From contig NC_060068.1 of assembly GCF_922984935.1 (NCBI RefSeq), positions 9,990,227 to 10,054,226 on the forward strand: a stretch of DNA of 64,000 nucleotides. Direction: 5' to 3'. Numbering within the stretch: the first letter of the stretch is position 1; each line of letters starts with the position of its first letter. This document shows, in pieces, positions 7,763-21,418 of the stretch. Under the pieces are notes generated by a model, which saw only the letters and a program-made list of their open reading frames with translations, was not told the origin of the DNA and did no database searches. The DNA comes from Meles meles (Eukaryota; Chordata; Mammalia; Carnivora; Mustelidae). The position numbers and the translations under genes were made by a program.

Positions 7763-10700
7763 ATGCATCGTTTTTCCGTGGAACCCGTGCTCAACCCTAA
7801 GTCCGTCCCCGGCGCCGGCGCCCCCCCCGCCCTCCCCACCGCCCCCCAACAGCCCAGAACATCGCTGTGGAACAACTCCTTCCCCGAAGGGGACCCTGAG
7901 CCCAAGCCCTCCCTGCCCATTGCTCCCCTAGTCCGGCCCCTCGCCACGCCTCAGCTGCTTTCTCTCTCCCTTCCTTCCCCGGATCTGGACATTTCTGGGA
8001 GGGGAATGACTCTGGAGGTGCCCGGGTGTCTGCCCACCTCTTTTCAAATGGGACTGGGTTTTGTCCTGGGCGACTTGGAAGTGGAACTTGCCCCCTGCCA
8101 TACCGAAAACCCCGAAGGGTTCTAGAGGAGACGGGATCACGGAGGGCCCTTGAGTGCAGAGGGGCCCAAGGTCGGGGCCGAGACCCCTGTTCCCGCCGGG
8201 ACACCACAGCCGGACCCCAGACGCGACCCGGCAGCTTCCTCCTGGGGCCTGCACACACACCAGGGCGAGGCACACAGCTGGAAGACACACCCCACACGGC
8301 ATACCCATCGCTCACAACCCAAGGCCAGAGAAAGCTCTCCCCGGCCTCTGGTGCCCACCAGGCTCCAAAGCACCGGGTCCCACAACGACACAGACCGAAA
8401 GCATGCCAGGTGGATGGGGGGGGTGCGGGGGGCCGGGGGCGGACAGGCCACGCGGGGAGCCCGTGTCAGCGATGCGGGAGCTCCCCGGGAAGGCCTCTGG
8501 CCAAGGAAACCCTACGGAGGCAGCTCGCGTCCCCCTCAAACCGGCCGGTGTCTGGCCTGAGGACCAGCAGCCCTGGGGAGAACGTGCCGACACGGAGGTC
8601 CACGGCACGTCCCCCGGAGAGAAGGGGGACGGGCACCCCTGTCTGGGACCACAGCAGGCAGCACCCATCCCAGCCCGCAGGGGCACCCATCACCTAGCAG
8701 TGCTCGTCCGGGGACTCAGCCCGCCACCTCTGGCACGGTGTTTCACGCCAGAAGGGAGAGAGCAGGGTGAGACAGTCGGGGAGCGCTCATGCCCAGGGAC
8801 GTGGACGCCGTCCTCGGTCCCAGTGCTCAGGTGACAACGTCCTGGAGCTAACCGTCCCAGTCTCCTCCGGGGCACCGGATCCCGGAAGCCCCTCCTGAGA
8901 GCCCTCCTGCCCCCCCTGCTCCTGGGAACAGTCACAATTGGTGGACGAGGAGGTGGACAGGGTCCAGGATGGCAGAAGGCCATCCAGGATGGCCCAGGAG
9001 GAGGAAGGGCAGGAAGGCGAGGACAGATGCACCTGCCCTGAGCCACCATCCAGGGTCTGGCCGGGGACGCCCTCGCACCTCCCTCCACCCAAGGACTCCA
9101 GAGGCATGGGCCGCACTCCTGTGCTTTCACGGCCTCCCTCCCTCAGGCCTTCAGTCCCTCAGTCCTTCCTTCCCTCCCTCCTGCCCTCCCTCCCCGTCTA
9201 GTCTAGGCCTTCCTCTTCTTTCCCTCCCTCCTTTCTTCCCTCTCCCCCAGCTTGACTCCCTCCATTCCTCCCTCACCCAGCAGAGGCTCTGGGGTCCCAG
9301 CAGGCAACTGAGCCCTGGGGCTTCATCCCGGGGGAGCAGCCCCAACCACATGGTCCCTGTCCCCGGGGCACTCACGGTCACTGTGGGCGCTGACGGGGCA
9401 CGGTCCTCAGGGTGAGCAGCGGGATGGCCACCTGGAATCCGCTGCGGAACACGGGGGCCGGCTGCACAGAGGGCGGAAGAGAACGAGGCTTAGCACTGCC
9501 TCCAGAAACATCGAGTTCCGAAAAGGGACACCAAGTCAGGATATCCTCCACGTGACGCCCTGGGATTCCTCATGGCCCACCGGCCCCGATCCCCCGAAGC
9601 CCCAAAGACTGCGTCGGGCCGTGTTGACTGGGGCTTTGGGGCACCACTCTTGGGCCCCAGGGACAGCATCGCAGCCAACATCCCCAGGGCCTCCGAGTTT
9701 TCCTAAGGACCTCGCAGGTGCTCTGAGCCTGACGTTGTCCTCCTTGGGAAGCAATGTCCTGTCGACCCCCGTGTCTCTCCTGCCTCTTCTGGGATCCCTC
9801 AGGGGCCACACCCACCACGTGGGGCCGCCATGACCAGGACACACCCCGTGCCCCGTGGCGGGATGCCCGCCTCCAGCGCTGGGCCCCTCACAAGCCCGGT
9901 GCGCTGGGCCAGGCCTGGGCACTCGCTCAGGGGTCCCCGGACATCTCCGGTGAAGTGCCCTGAGCCTGCCTGCGCTGGGTCGCCTCGGACCAGCCCGGGA
10001 GGCCAGCCGGGGGGCCCCTAGGCCAGGCAGGGAGGGGCCAGGCCAGAAGGTCCGGACGAGCCGCTCCCGGGCCCACTGTGGGGAGCCCGGGCCGAGGCTG
10101 TTCCACCAACGGAGGAGGACCTGGGCCCAGGGAGCTGAGTGGGGACAGGGCGCAATGAGCCCAAAGCAGGGCAGGGAGCGCCGTGGGGGGGCCTTGACCT
10201 CGGGCCCACTGGGAGAACACATCCCCCCCCCCCGCATGGCTCGGTCCCCCGGCGGGGGAAGGTGGTCGTCGGGATGTCCAGGCTCCCGGGCTACACGGCC
10301 GGCAGCCGCTGGCTGGCGTGGGAGGAGGCACGGCTGGCGCAGGAGAGAGCCCTCGGCAGAGAGGAGGGGGCAGGTGCTCCCGCGGCGGCAGGTGCCCGAG
10401 AGCGGGCGGCGCGCGCGGGCCTCCGCGGGAAGGCAGAGCCGCGCCAGCCCGGGTGCCCCGAGGCCAAGGCCGAGACCCTCTCCAGCATTGGCCACCGCAC
10501 CCTCTTGTCTCCACGGACAACCCCACTGTGACGGGTCTCGGCCGCTTGCTGTCTTTGCACCGGACTTGCCATCCTGCCTTGACCGAGCGGCTACCCTCTG
10601 TGGACTGAGGTCCAAAACAAGGACCAGAGGGGCCTGGGGGTATCCACGACCTCGCTCAGCCGGTGAGGGACCAGGCGGCCACCATGCCCCAGCTCCCCCT

Positions 10701-11927
10701 CTGCTTCTGCCTGGAGTCCTGCCCTGGCTTCCTCGGAAGCAGGAACCCCCAGCACCGTGAGTGTGGGCCCCACTTCCCACGCCGGGCTCTTCACCCACGG
10801 CCCCCTCTGCCGCCCTCCCTGCATCGACTATGCCGACAACAAGGACGGAGTTGTGGACGGGCCGGCGTGGGAGGACCCCCGCACCCACGGCGGATGGCGG
10901 CTCCGAGGATGGGCTCATCCTCAGCTGTGCTCCCGGGAGCCCGGAGCCCGAGGGCACAAGGCCTTCCGCTGCACAAGAAACGATCTCCCGTGGGGGCCGC
11001 GGGTCCCCCGGGCTCCGAGCAGGGAACCGGAGCTGCCCACATGCGTCCTGCCAAGGAAGGACCAGCCCGGGCTCGCCGGCCCCGTGGCCACAAGGCTCTT
11101 CCTGCCCGCCGGTCCTCCGTGTGGGCTGGCTCACCTTCCCCTCAGCAGGGATGGCCAGGCCCTGGCCTAGCTCGGTCCCGTCCCCCGAAGCACCCCACAC
11201 ACACCCTGGCCACTGCCGGGTCCGGAACCCCGTTCCCATCGGGCCCCGTGCACGCCCGCACCCACGCAGGGACACACCCACGCACGCGCAGCCCACGACG
11301 AGTCCCTCGACCCGTCGTGGGAAGAGATGCTCGCTGACGGTCTCGAGGTTCCTGAAGAACCCCGTCGCTCCTGCCCAGGAACTGCCTCCTGCGACGGCAT
11401 CCCCGTGAGACCCCTCCTGGCACAGACCACGTGGCTGAAACGCACACGCTGAGCACACCCCGGGTTCGGACAGGGCGTGGACCCACGGGAACACACACGC
11501 AGCTGTGAGTGGGAACCTGGGAGTCTCCTCGGGAGGATCTCCCGAGCCGGACCCACGCTGACTCCCTGACCGCCCCCCCCCACCCCATTGCACACGCGGG
11601 TGCATGCCCAACACCGACGGGCCCCTGCATGCGGGCAGGGCTCAGCGCGGTGGCCTGCTGCCGTCAGCACCACCGAAACAAGTCCGATGTGTGGGGGCCA
11701 CTGTCTGGACGCGGCATGGGGTGGGGGTGAGCACGGAGCGGCTGGGGGAGGGGCCCTCGGGGGCTCCGGTGTGAGGAGGAAGTCGGGGCAGGGGTCCCCA
11801 GGAAGCGGTGACCTCACTTCCCTGACCACAGAGCCCAACAGAATTGGAACCCACGTCACCAGGCACCCACATTCCAGGGACGCCCCCCTGCGCAGCTCGT
11901 TGCTTTGGACATCGTCCAACCGACACC

Positions 11928-12167
11928 ATGTTCGCATGCTGCCTCCCAAACTCGGGACGGTGGAGACGGAGGACAGCGCGCCCGCCTACCACTTCCCCGC
12001 GCTCGGGAGGTCCTTTCAGGGCTGCCCGACGCCTCTGGCCTATCGGCCGAAAGGAGACTAAGGTGACACCGGGAGGCCAGAGCCGGCCGCCCAGCCCCAC
12101 ACGCTCGCATCGACGGGCGCAGCCACGGGTCCCCTCAACCGCTGGGTTTGCGTGTGTATGTGTTTTT

Positions 12168-12205
<38 letters not shown>

Positions 12206-14415
12206 CTATGAGCGTGCCTGTGCAGGTATGTGTCTGGAAGGAGGGCTCACGTGCGGTGGGGCCTTCCTGAGCAGGAGCAGGTGGATGAGGGGTCAGATGC
12301 CCGGTGGGCAGGTCGCGGTCAAGGTCAAGGCTGGCTGGGTGGGACAGGTGTGGGGGATGTGAGCTCCTGGCCAGGGTCGATCCCCAGAGCCCTGCAGGTG
12401 TGGGTCCCGGGCCCTGCAGGTGTGGGTCCCGGGACCGGGGGTAGGGCTGGGCAGGCACAGGTCTGGGGCCCACGTGGGAGCAGCAGGGGGACCGGGCAAG
12501 AGGACAGTGGGGTCGGCCGGGCGGGCCTGGGATGGCTCCGGGCCAGCGACCGGTCCCTGTCTTTGCCGAAGGCCACGGAGGAAGAGAAGAGGCAGGCGGA
12601 CACCACCTCCTCTCTGACCCAGGAGTCCGCAGGCCCAGGAAAGGCTTCCGAGCCTGCCAGGCCACCTGCGCAAGCCGAGCCCCAGGGTGAGAAGGAGGGG
12701 CCGGGCTGGGTGCCTGGGCGTGTGCGGGGACGGGTCGGTGCTGGGCCCACAGGGACGAGCCCCACAGGCTGGTGGGGGGCCAGGAGCAGGGACTGGGCTC
12801 AGAGCACCCAGCGGGGACACTGCCCTCGGGGAGCCGTCCCGCTGAGGGTTCCTTCCCTGGCTGCGGCCTCTCCGCCACGCCCCGCCTGGGTCCTGTGGGC
12901 GCCAAGGCACACGCAGAGGCAGGCAAGCACGGGACCTTCTCTCCTCTCCCAGCTGCTCCTGGCAAGGAGCTCGGGCCCCTCCTGACATCAGCAGGAGCTG
13001 GGGATTGGGAGACGGTGCCTGCCGCCTCCTCAGCCGGGGACCAGCCGCCAGCAGGTGACCAGGAACCGGGCCCCGCAGAGCCTGACGCTGCCCAGGAAGA
13101 GCTGGGGCCTGCTCCTGCCCCGGGCCCTGCTCCTGCTCCTGCTCCTCTCACGATCCTGCGCCTTCCCCCGTCCCTGCCTGGGCCCCTCATCCTGCCACAG
13201 GCCCCGCTCCTGCCCTGCATCCTGCACCAGCCAGCACCACTGCACCTGACCCAGCTCCAAACCCTGCCGCTGCCCCTGCCCCGTCCCCTGCCCCGGCCTT
13301 GGCCCCGGCCCCTTCCCCGGCCTGCGCCCCTCTTACTGCCCCACACCCAGCCCCTGCCCCAGCCCCTGCAAGGACTCATTCCCCTTGCCCGGCCCCTGCC
13401 CCTTCGCCTGCCCCGGAGACAGCTGCTGCCCCTTCCCCTGCCCGTGCCTCTGCCCTTCTTCTGGCCCCACACCCAGCTCCTGTATCTGATCCTGCCCCTT
13501 CGCCTGCCCCGACCCCGGCCACGGACACCTGCCCTGTCCCCGCCTGTGCCCCTGATCCTGACCCAGTCCCGGCTCGGGCCCTGGATCCTGCGCCAGCCAT
13601 CGCCGGGACAATTCTCCCGGCTCCAGCCCCTTCCACGGCCCCTTCCCTTGCCCCTGCCAGGATCCCTGCCCCTTGCCCTGCCCCTGCCTCTGCCCCTGCC
13701 AGGACCCCTACCCCATCGCCGGCCTGTGCCCCTGCTCCTGCCCCAGACCCAGCTCCTGCCCCTTCTCCAAACCCCGCCAGGACCACTGGCCACTCCCCTG
13801 CCCCTGCCTCTGCCCTCCTTCCTGCCCCAGGCCCAGTTCCTACCCTGGATCCGGCCCCTGTCCCTGCCCCTGCCCCTGTCCGTGCCATTGCCTCTGCCCC
13901 GATTACTGCCCCACACGCATGCCCTGCACCTCTTCCTGCCCCTGCCCCTTCCCCTGCCTGGAAGACTGCCCCTTCCCGTGTTCCTCCCTGGGTCCCTGTT
14001 CCTGCTCCAGACCCCACCCGTCCTCCTGCTCCGGCCCCTGCCCCTGCCGCTTGCCCGCGCCCTTCCCCTGCCCCTCCAAGGACCGCTGGCCCTTCCCTTG
14101 CCCCTCTCAGGGCCCCTGTGTCTTCGCCTCTCCCTGCCTGGGCCCCTGCTCCTGCCCGAGACCCAGGTCCTGCCCCTGCTCCTGCCCCTTCTCCTGCTCC
14201 TGCGGGTCCCTCTTGCTGCTCCACACCCAGGCCCTGCCGCTTCCCCGGCCTCGGCCAGGACCGCTGCCCCTCCCTTTGCCCCTCGCAGGGCCACTGTCTC
14301 TTCCCCTGCCTCTCCCTGTTCCCACCGGACACCTGTTCCAGCCCCACACACAGCTCCTGCCCCTTGCTCCTGCCCTTTCCACTGGCCCTGCCTGCACTCC
14401 TCTTCCTGGCCCTGA
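11928..14415 (+). CDS. RalGDS-like N-terminal fragment gene, copy 3 (frameshifted C-terminus, 571 aa model)
   Basis: Exons are 11928-12062, 12569-12686 and 12953-14415, with the same splice phases as copy 2. Exon 1 differs by Arg for Cys at residue 18 and LWPIGRK for LWPFGRK. A 2-bp deletion near 14203 (tgctcctgcgggtccc instead of tgctcctgcctgggtccc) moves the reading frame into a Pro/Ala/Ser-rich frame that stops at 14413-14415, about 340 bp before the polyadenylation signal. The hydrophobic tail of copy 2 is therefore lost, although its sequence remains intact in another frame. The exon 2 acceptor has the mutated form ttgccg. It may be a pseudogene or an allele with an alternative end. Confidence 0.35.
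12149..12204 (+). repeat. (TG)n microsatellite, intron 1 of copy 3
   Basis: TG run after tgtatgtgtttttgtgtgag. Confidence 0.9.
12388..12430 (+). repeat. 21-bp tandem duplication in intron 1
   Basis: Two tandem copies of gccctgcaggtgtgggtccc plus one base. The same duplication is near 19391, 26389, 33385 and 40347 (copies 4-7). Copies 2 and 8 have one motif only (near 5398 and 42798), so the single form is probably ancestral. Confidence 0.85.
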
Positions 14416-14760
14416 CCCAGCTCCAGCCCTGCATGCTGCACCGGCCGCTCCTGCTGACCCTGTCCCTCCCCTTGCTCCTGCTCCTGCCCCGGTCCCAGCT
14501 CATGCACCAGGCCCAGCTCCTGTGCCGGCCCCTGTCCCAACCCCTGCCCCTACCCCTGCTCCTGCGGGGCTCCCAGAGCCCCATCCAGAGCCCCCCGCTC
14601 TGCGGGGAGAGCTCCCTGGACGGGTACCCTCCGTTCCATGCCCCGACCCCGATGGCCCGCCGCCACGGTTCCTCCCCTCCGCCTGGGTTCTTTCTCTCTG
14701 CTTCGGTCTCACCGTCATCCTAGCTTTGCATGCCCTCGACGCTCTCGCCTATCTCTTTTA

Positions 14761-14766
14761 AATAAA
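14761..14766 (+). terminator. Polyadenylation signal AATAAA, copy 3
   Basis: Same signal and downstream U-rich element. The predicted stop of this copy lies 346 bp upstream because of the 2-bp deletion, so it would have a longer 3' UTR. Confidence 0.6.
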
Positions 14767-17700
14767 ATGCATCGTTTTTCCGTGGAACCCGTGCTCAACC
14801 CTAAGTCCGTCCCCGGCGCCGCCGCCCCCCCCGCCCCCCCCACCGCCCCCCAACAGCCCAGAACATCGCTGTGGAACAACTCCTTCCCCGAAGGGGACCC
14901 TGAGCCCAAGCCCTCCCTGCCCATTGCTCCCCTAGTCCGGCCCCTCGCCACGCCTCAGCTGCTTTCTCTCTCCCTTCCTTCCCCGGATCTGGACATTTCT
15001 GGGAGGGGAATGACTCTGGAGGTGCCCGGGTGTCTGCCCACCTCTTTTCAAAGGGGACTGGGTTTTGTCCTGGGCGACTTGGACGTGGAACTTGCCCCCT
15101 GCCATACCGAAAACCCCGAAGGGTTCTAGAGGAGACGGGATCACGGAGGGCCCTTGAGTGCAGAGGGGCCCAAGGTCGGGGCCGAGACCCCTGTTCCCGC
15201 CGGGACACCACAGCCGGACCCCAGACGCGACCCGGCAGCTTCCTCCTGGGGCCTGCACACACACCAGGGCGAGGCACACAGCTGGAAGACACACCCCACA
15301 CGGCATACCCATCGCTCACAACCCAAGGCCAGAGAAAGCTCTCCCCGGCCTCTGGTGCCCACCAGGCTCCAAGGCACCGGGTCCCACAACGACACAGACC
15401 GAAAGCATGCCAGGTGGATGGGGGGGGGTGCGGGGGCCGGGGGCGGACAGGCCACGCGGGGAGCCCGTGTCAGCGATGCGGGAGCTCCCCGGGAAGGCCT
15501 CTGGCCAAGGAAACCCTACGGAGGCAGCGCACGTCCCCCTCAGACCGGCCGGTGTCTGGCCTGAGGACCAGCAGCCCTGGGGAGAACGTGCCGACACGGA
15601 GGTCCAGGGCACGTCCCCCGGAGAGAAGGGGGACGGGCACCCGTCTGGGACCACAGCGGGCAGCACCCATCCCAGCCCGCAGGGGCACCCATCACCTAGC
15701 AGTGCTCGTCCCGGGACTCAGCCCGCCACCTCTGGCACGGTGTTTCACGCCAGAAGGGAGAGAGCAGGGTGAGGCAGTCGGGGAGCGCTCATGCCCAGGG
15801 ACGTGGACGCCGTCCTCGGTCCCAGTGCTCAGGTGACAACGTCCTGGAGCTAACCGTCCCAGTCTCCTCCGGGGCACCGGATCCGGGAAGCCCCTCCTGA
15901 GAGCCCTCCTGCCCCCCCTGCTCCTGGGAACAGTCACAATTGGTGGATGAGGAGGTGGACAGGGTCCAGGATGGCTGAAGGCCATCCAGGATGGCCCAGG
16001 AGGAGGAAGGGCAGGACGGCGAGGACAGATGCACCTGCCCTGAGCCACCATCCAGGGTCTGGCCGGGGACGCCCTCGCACCTCCCTCCACCCAAGGACTC
16101 CAGAGGCATGGGCCGCACTCCTGTGTTTTCACGGCCTCCCTCCCTCAGGCCTTCAGTCCCTGAGTCCTTCCTTCCCTCCCTCCTGCCCTCCCTCCCCGTC
16201 TAGTCTAGGCCTTCCTCTTCTTTCCCTCCCTCCTTTCCTCCCTCTCCCCCAGCTTGACTCCCTCCATTCCTCCCTCACCCAGCAGAGGCTCTGGGGTCCC
16301 AGCAGGCAACTGAGCCCTGGGGCTTCATCCCGGGGGAGCAGCCCCAACCACATGGTCCCTGTCCCCGGGGCACTCACGGTCACTGTGGGCGCTGACGGGG
16401 CACGGTCCTCAGGGTGAGCAGCGGGATGGCCACCTGGAATCCGCTGCGGAACACGGGGGCCGGCTGCACAGAGGGCGGAAGAGAACGAGGCTTAGCACTG
16501 CCTCCAGAAACATCGAGTTCCGAAAAGGGACACCAAGTCAGGATATCCTCCACGTGACGCCCTGGGATTCCTCATGGCCCACCGGCCCCGATCCCCCGAA
16601 GCCCCAAAGACTGCGTCGGGCCGTGTTGACTGGGGCTTTGGGGCACCACTCTTGGGCCCCAGGGACAGCATCGCAGCCAACATCCCCAGGGCCTCCGAGT
16701 TTTCCTAAGGACCTCGCAGGTGCTCTGAGCCTGACGTTGTCCTCCTTGGGAAGCAATGTCCTGTCGACCCCCGTGTCTCTCCTGCCTCTTCTGGGATCCC
16801 TCAGGGGCCACACCCACCACGTGGGGCCGCCATGACCAGGACACACCCCGTGCCCCGTGGCGGGATGCCCGCCTCCAGCGCTGGGCCCCTCACAAGCCCG
16901 GTGCGCTGGGCCAGGCTTGGGCACTCGCTCAGGGGTCCCCGGACATCTCCGGTGAAGTGCCCTGAGCCTGCCTGCGCTGGGTCGCCTCGGACCAGCCCGG
17001 GAGGCCAGCCGGGGGGCCCCTAGGCCAGGCAGGGAGGGGCCAGGCCAGAAGGTCCGGACGAGCCGCTCCCGGGCCCACTGTGGGGAGCCCGGGCCGAGGC
17101 TGTTCCACCAACGGAGGAGGACCTGGGCCCAGGGAGCTGAGTGGGGACAGGGCGCAATGAGCCCAAAGCAGGGCAGGGAGCGCCGTGGGGGGGCCTTGAC
17201 CTCGGGCCCACTGGGAGAACACATCCCCCCCCCCCGCATGGCTCGGTCCCCCGGCGGGGGAAGGTGGTCGTCGGGATGTCCAGGCTCCCGGGCTACACGG
17301 CCGGCAGCCGCTGGCTGGCGTGGGAGGAGGCACGGCTGGCGCAGGAGAGAGCCCTCGGCAGAGAGGAGGGGGCAGGTGCTCCCGCGGCGGCAGGTGCCCG
17401 AGGGCGGGCGGCGCGCGCGGGCCTCCGCGGGAAGGCAGAGCCGCGCCAGCCCGGGTGCCCCGAGGCCAAGGCCGAGACCCTCTCCAGCATTGGCCACCGC
17501 ACCCTCTTGTCTCCACGGACAACCCCACTGTGACGGGTCTCGGCCGCTTGCTGTCTTTGCACCGGACTTGCCATCCTGCCTTGACCGAGCGGCTACCCTC
17601 TGTGGACTGAGGTCCAAAACAAGGACCAGAGGGGCCTGGGGGTATCCACGACCTCGCTCAGCCGGTGAGGGACCAGGCGGCCACCATGCCCCAGCTCCCC

Positions 17701-18928
17701 CTCTGCTTCTGCCTGGAGTCCTGCCCCGGCTTCCTCGGAAGCAGGAACCCCCAGCACCGTGAGTGTGGGCCCCACTTCCCACGCCGGGCTCTTCACCCAC
17801 GGCCCCCTCTGCCGCCCTCCCTGCATCGACTATGCCGACAACAAGGACGGAGTTGTGGACGGGCCGGCGTGGGAGGACCCCCGCACCCACGGCGGATGGC
17901 GGCTCCGAGGATGGGCTCATCCTCAGCTGTGCTCCCGGGAGCCCGGAGCCCGAGGGCACAAGGCCTTCCGCTGCACAAGAAACGATCTCCCGTGGGGGCC
18001 GCGGGTCCCCCGGGCTCCGAGCAGGGAACCGGAGCTGCCCACATGCGTCCTGCCAAGGAAGGACCAGCCCGGGCTCGCCGGCCCCGTGGCCACAAGGCTC
18101 TTCCTGCCCGCCGGTCCTCCGTGTGGGCTGGCTCACCTTCCCCTCAGCAGGGATGGCCAGGCCCTGGCCTAGCTCGGTCCCGTCCCCCGAAGCACCCCAC
18201 ACACACCCTGGCCACTGCCGGGTCCGGAACCCCGTTCCCATCGGGCCCCGTGCACGCCCGCACCCACGCAGGGACACACCCACGCACGCGCAGCCCACGA
18301 CGAGTCCCTCGACCCGTCGTGGGAAGAGATGCTCGCTGACGGTCTCGAGGTTCCTGAAGAACCCCGTCGCTCCTGCCCAGGAACTGCCTCCTGCGACGGC
18401 ATCCCCGTGAGACCCCTCCTGGCACAGACCACGTGGCTGAAACGCACACGCTGAGCACACCCCGGGTTCGGACAGGGCGTGGACCCACGGGAACACACAC
18501 GCAGCTGTGAGTGGGAACCTGGGAGTCTCCTCGGGAGGATCTCCCGAGCCGGACCCACGCTGACTCCCTGACCGCCCCCCCCACCCCATTGCACACGCGG
18601 GTGCATGCCCAACACCGACGGGCCCCTGCATGCGGGCAGGGCTCAGCGCGGTGGCCTGCTGCCGTCAGCACCACCGAAACAAGTCCGATGTGTGGGGGCC
18701 ACTGTCTGGACGCGGCATGGGGTGGGGGTGAGCACGGAGCGGCTGGGGGAGGGGCCCTCGGGGGCTCCGGTGTGAGGAGGAAGTCGGGGCAGGGGTCCCC
18801 AGGAAGCGGTGACCTCACTTCCCTGACCACAGAGCCCAACAGAATTGGAACCCACGTCACCAGGCACCCACATTCCAGGGACGCCCCCCTGCGCAGCTCG
18901 TTGCTTTGGACATCGTCCAACCGACACC

Positions 18929-19168
18929 ATGTTCGCATGCTGCCTCCCAAACTCGGGACGGTGGAGACGGAGGACAGCGCGCCCGCCTACCACTTCCCCG
19001 CGCTCGGGAGGTCCTTTCAGGGCTGCCCGACGCCTCTGGCCTATCGGCCGAAAGGAGACTAAGGTGACACCTGGAGGCCAGAGCCGGCCGCCCAGCCCCA
19101 CACGCTCGCATCGACGGGCGCAGCCACGGGTCCCCTCAACCGCTGGGTTTGCGTGTGTATGTGTTTTT

Positions 19169-19208
<40 letters not shown>

Positions 19209-21418
19209 CTATGAGTGTGCCTCTGCAGGTATGTGTCTGGAAGGAGGGCTCACGTGCGGTGGGGCCTTCCTGAGCAGGAGCAGGTGGATGAGGGGTCAGA
19301 TGCCCGGTGGGCAGGTCGCGGTCAAGGTCAAGGCTGGCTGGGTGGGACAGGTGTGGGGGATGTGAGCTCCTGGCCAGGGTCGATCCCCAGAGCCCTGCAG
19401 GTGTGGGTCCCGGGCCCTGCAGGTGTGGGTCCCGGGACCGGGGGTAGGGCTGGGCAGGCACAGGTCTGGGGCCCACGTGGGAGCAGCAGGGGGACCGGGC
19501 AAGAGGACAGTGGGGTCGGCCGGGCGGGCCTGGGATGGCTCCGGGCCAGCGACCGGTCCCTGTCTTTGCCGAAGGCCACGGAGGAAGAGAAGAGGCAGGC
19601 GGACACCACCTCCTCTCTGACCCAGGAGTCCGCAGGCCCAGGAAAGGCTTCCGAGCCTGCCAGGCCACCTGCGCAAGCCGAGCCCCAGGGTGAGAAGGAG
19701 GGGCCGGGCTGGGTGCCTGGGCGTGTGCGGGGACGGGTCGGTGCTGGGCCCACAGGGACGAGCCCCACAGGATGGTGGGGGGCCAGGAGCAGGGACTGGG
19801 CTCAGAGCACCCAGCGGGGACACTGCCCTCGGGGAGCCGTCCCGCTGAGGGTTCCTTCCCTGGCTGCGGCCTCTCCGCCACGCCCCGCCTGGGTCCTGTG
19901 GGCGCCAAGGCACACGCAGAGGCAGGCAAGCGCGGGACCTTCTCTCCTCTCCCAGCTGCTCCTGGCAAGGAGCTCGGGCCCCTCCTGACATCAGCAGGAG
20001 CTGGGGATTGGGAGACGGTGCCTGCCGCCACCTCAGCCGGGGACCAGCCGCCAGCAGGTGACCAGGAACCGGGCCCCGCAGAGCCTGACGCTGCCCAGGA
20101 AGAGCTGGGGCCTGCTCCTGCCCCGGGCCCTGCTCCTGCTCCTGCTCCTCTCACGATCCTGCGCCTTCCCCCGTCCCTGCCTGGGCCCCTCATCCTGCCA
20201 CAGGCCCCGCTCCTGCCCTGCATCCTGCACCAGCCAGCACCACTGCACCTGACCCAGCTCCAAACGCTGCCGCTGCCCCTGCCCCGTCCCCTGCCCCGGC
20301 CTTGGCCCCGGCCCCTTCCCCGGCCTGCGCCCCTCTTACTGCCCCACACCCAGCCCCTGCCCCAGCCCCTGCAAGGACTCATTCCCCTTGCCCGGCCCCT
20401 GCCCCTTCGCCTGCCCCGGAGACAGCTGCTGCCCCTTCCCCTGCCCGTGCCTCTGCCCTTCTTCTGGCCCCACACCCAGCTCCTGTATCTGATCCTGCCC
20501 CTTCGCCTGCCCCGACCCCGGCCACGGACACCTGCCCTGTCCCCGCCTGTGCCCCTGATCCTGACCCAGTCCCGGCTCGGGCCCTGGATCCTGCGCCAGC
20601 CATCGCCGGGACATTTCTCCCGGCTCCAGCCCCTTCCACGGCCCCTTCCCTTGCCCCTGCCAGGATCCCTGCCCCTTGCCCTGCCCCTGCCTCTGCCCCT
20701 GCCAGGACCCCTACCCCATCGCCGGCCTGTGCCCCTGCTCCTGCCCCAGACCCAGCTCCTGCCCCTTCTCCAAACCCCGCCAGGACCACTGGCCACTCCC
20801 CTGCCCCTGCCTCTGCCCTCCTTCCTGCCCCAGGCCCAGTTCCTACCCTGGATCCGGCCCCTGCCCCTGCCCCTGCCCCTGTCCGTGCCATTGCCTCTGC
20901 CCCGATTCCTGCCCCACACGCATGCCCTGCACCTCTTCCTGCCCCTGCCCCTTCCCCTGCCTGGAAGACTGCCCCTTCCCGTGTTCCTCCCTGGGTCCCT
21001 GTTCCTGCTCCAGACCCCACCCGTCCTCCTGCTCCGGCCCCTGCCCCTGCCGCTTGCCCGCGCCCTTCCCCTGCCCCTCCAAGGACCGCTGGCCCTTCCC
21101 TTGCCCCTCTCAGGGCCCCTGTGTCTTCGCCTCTCCCTGCCTGGGCCCCTGCTCCTGCCCGAGACCCAGGTCCTGCCCCTGCTCCTGCCCCTTCTCCTGC
21201 TCCTGCGGGTCCCTCTTGCTGCTCCACACCCAGGCCCTGCCGCTTCCCCGGCCTCGGCCAGGACCGCTGCCCCTCCCTTTGCCCCTCGCAGGGCCACTGT
21301 CTCTTCCCCTGCCTCTCCCTGTTCCCACCGGACACCTGTTCCAGCCCCACACACAGCTCCTGCCCCTTGCTCCTGCCCTTTCCCCTGGCCCTGCCTGCAC
21401 TCCTCTTCCTGGCCCTGA
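18929..21418 (+). CDS. RalGDS-like N-terminal fragment gene, copy 4 (frameshifted C-terminus, 571 aa model)
   Basis: Exons are 18929-19063, 19572-19689 and 19956-21418. The 2-bp deletion near 21206 is identical to that of copy 3, so the two descend from one mutated unit or have been homogenised. Downstream of intron 2 it carries gacatttctcccgg near 20611 where copy 2 has gacacctctcccgg. The exon 2 acceptor is the mutated ttgccg form. Intron 1 has the 21-bp duplication. Confidence 0.35.
19150..19208 (+). repeat. (TG)n microsatellite, intron 1 of copy 4
   Basis: Same position; longer TG run than copy 3. Confidence 0.9.

Larger units (their letters stand above)
6980..13985 (+). repeat. Macrosatellite unit U2 (7006 bp)
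   Basis: Contains the 3' end of copy 2 and the 5' part of copy 3. It is the first unit with the tandem duplication of a 21-bp motif in intron 1 (12388-12430) and has a long C-run at 10215-10235. Confidence 0.95.
13986..20988 (+). repeat. Macrosatellite unit U3 (7003 bp)
   Basis: Contains the 3' end of copy 3, with the 2-bp deletion near 14203 that changes the C-terminal frame, and the 5' part of copy 4. It shares the long C-run (17220-17236) with U2. Confidence 0.95.
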
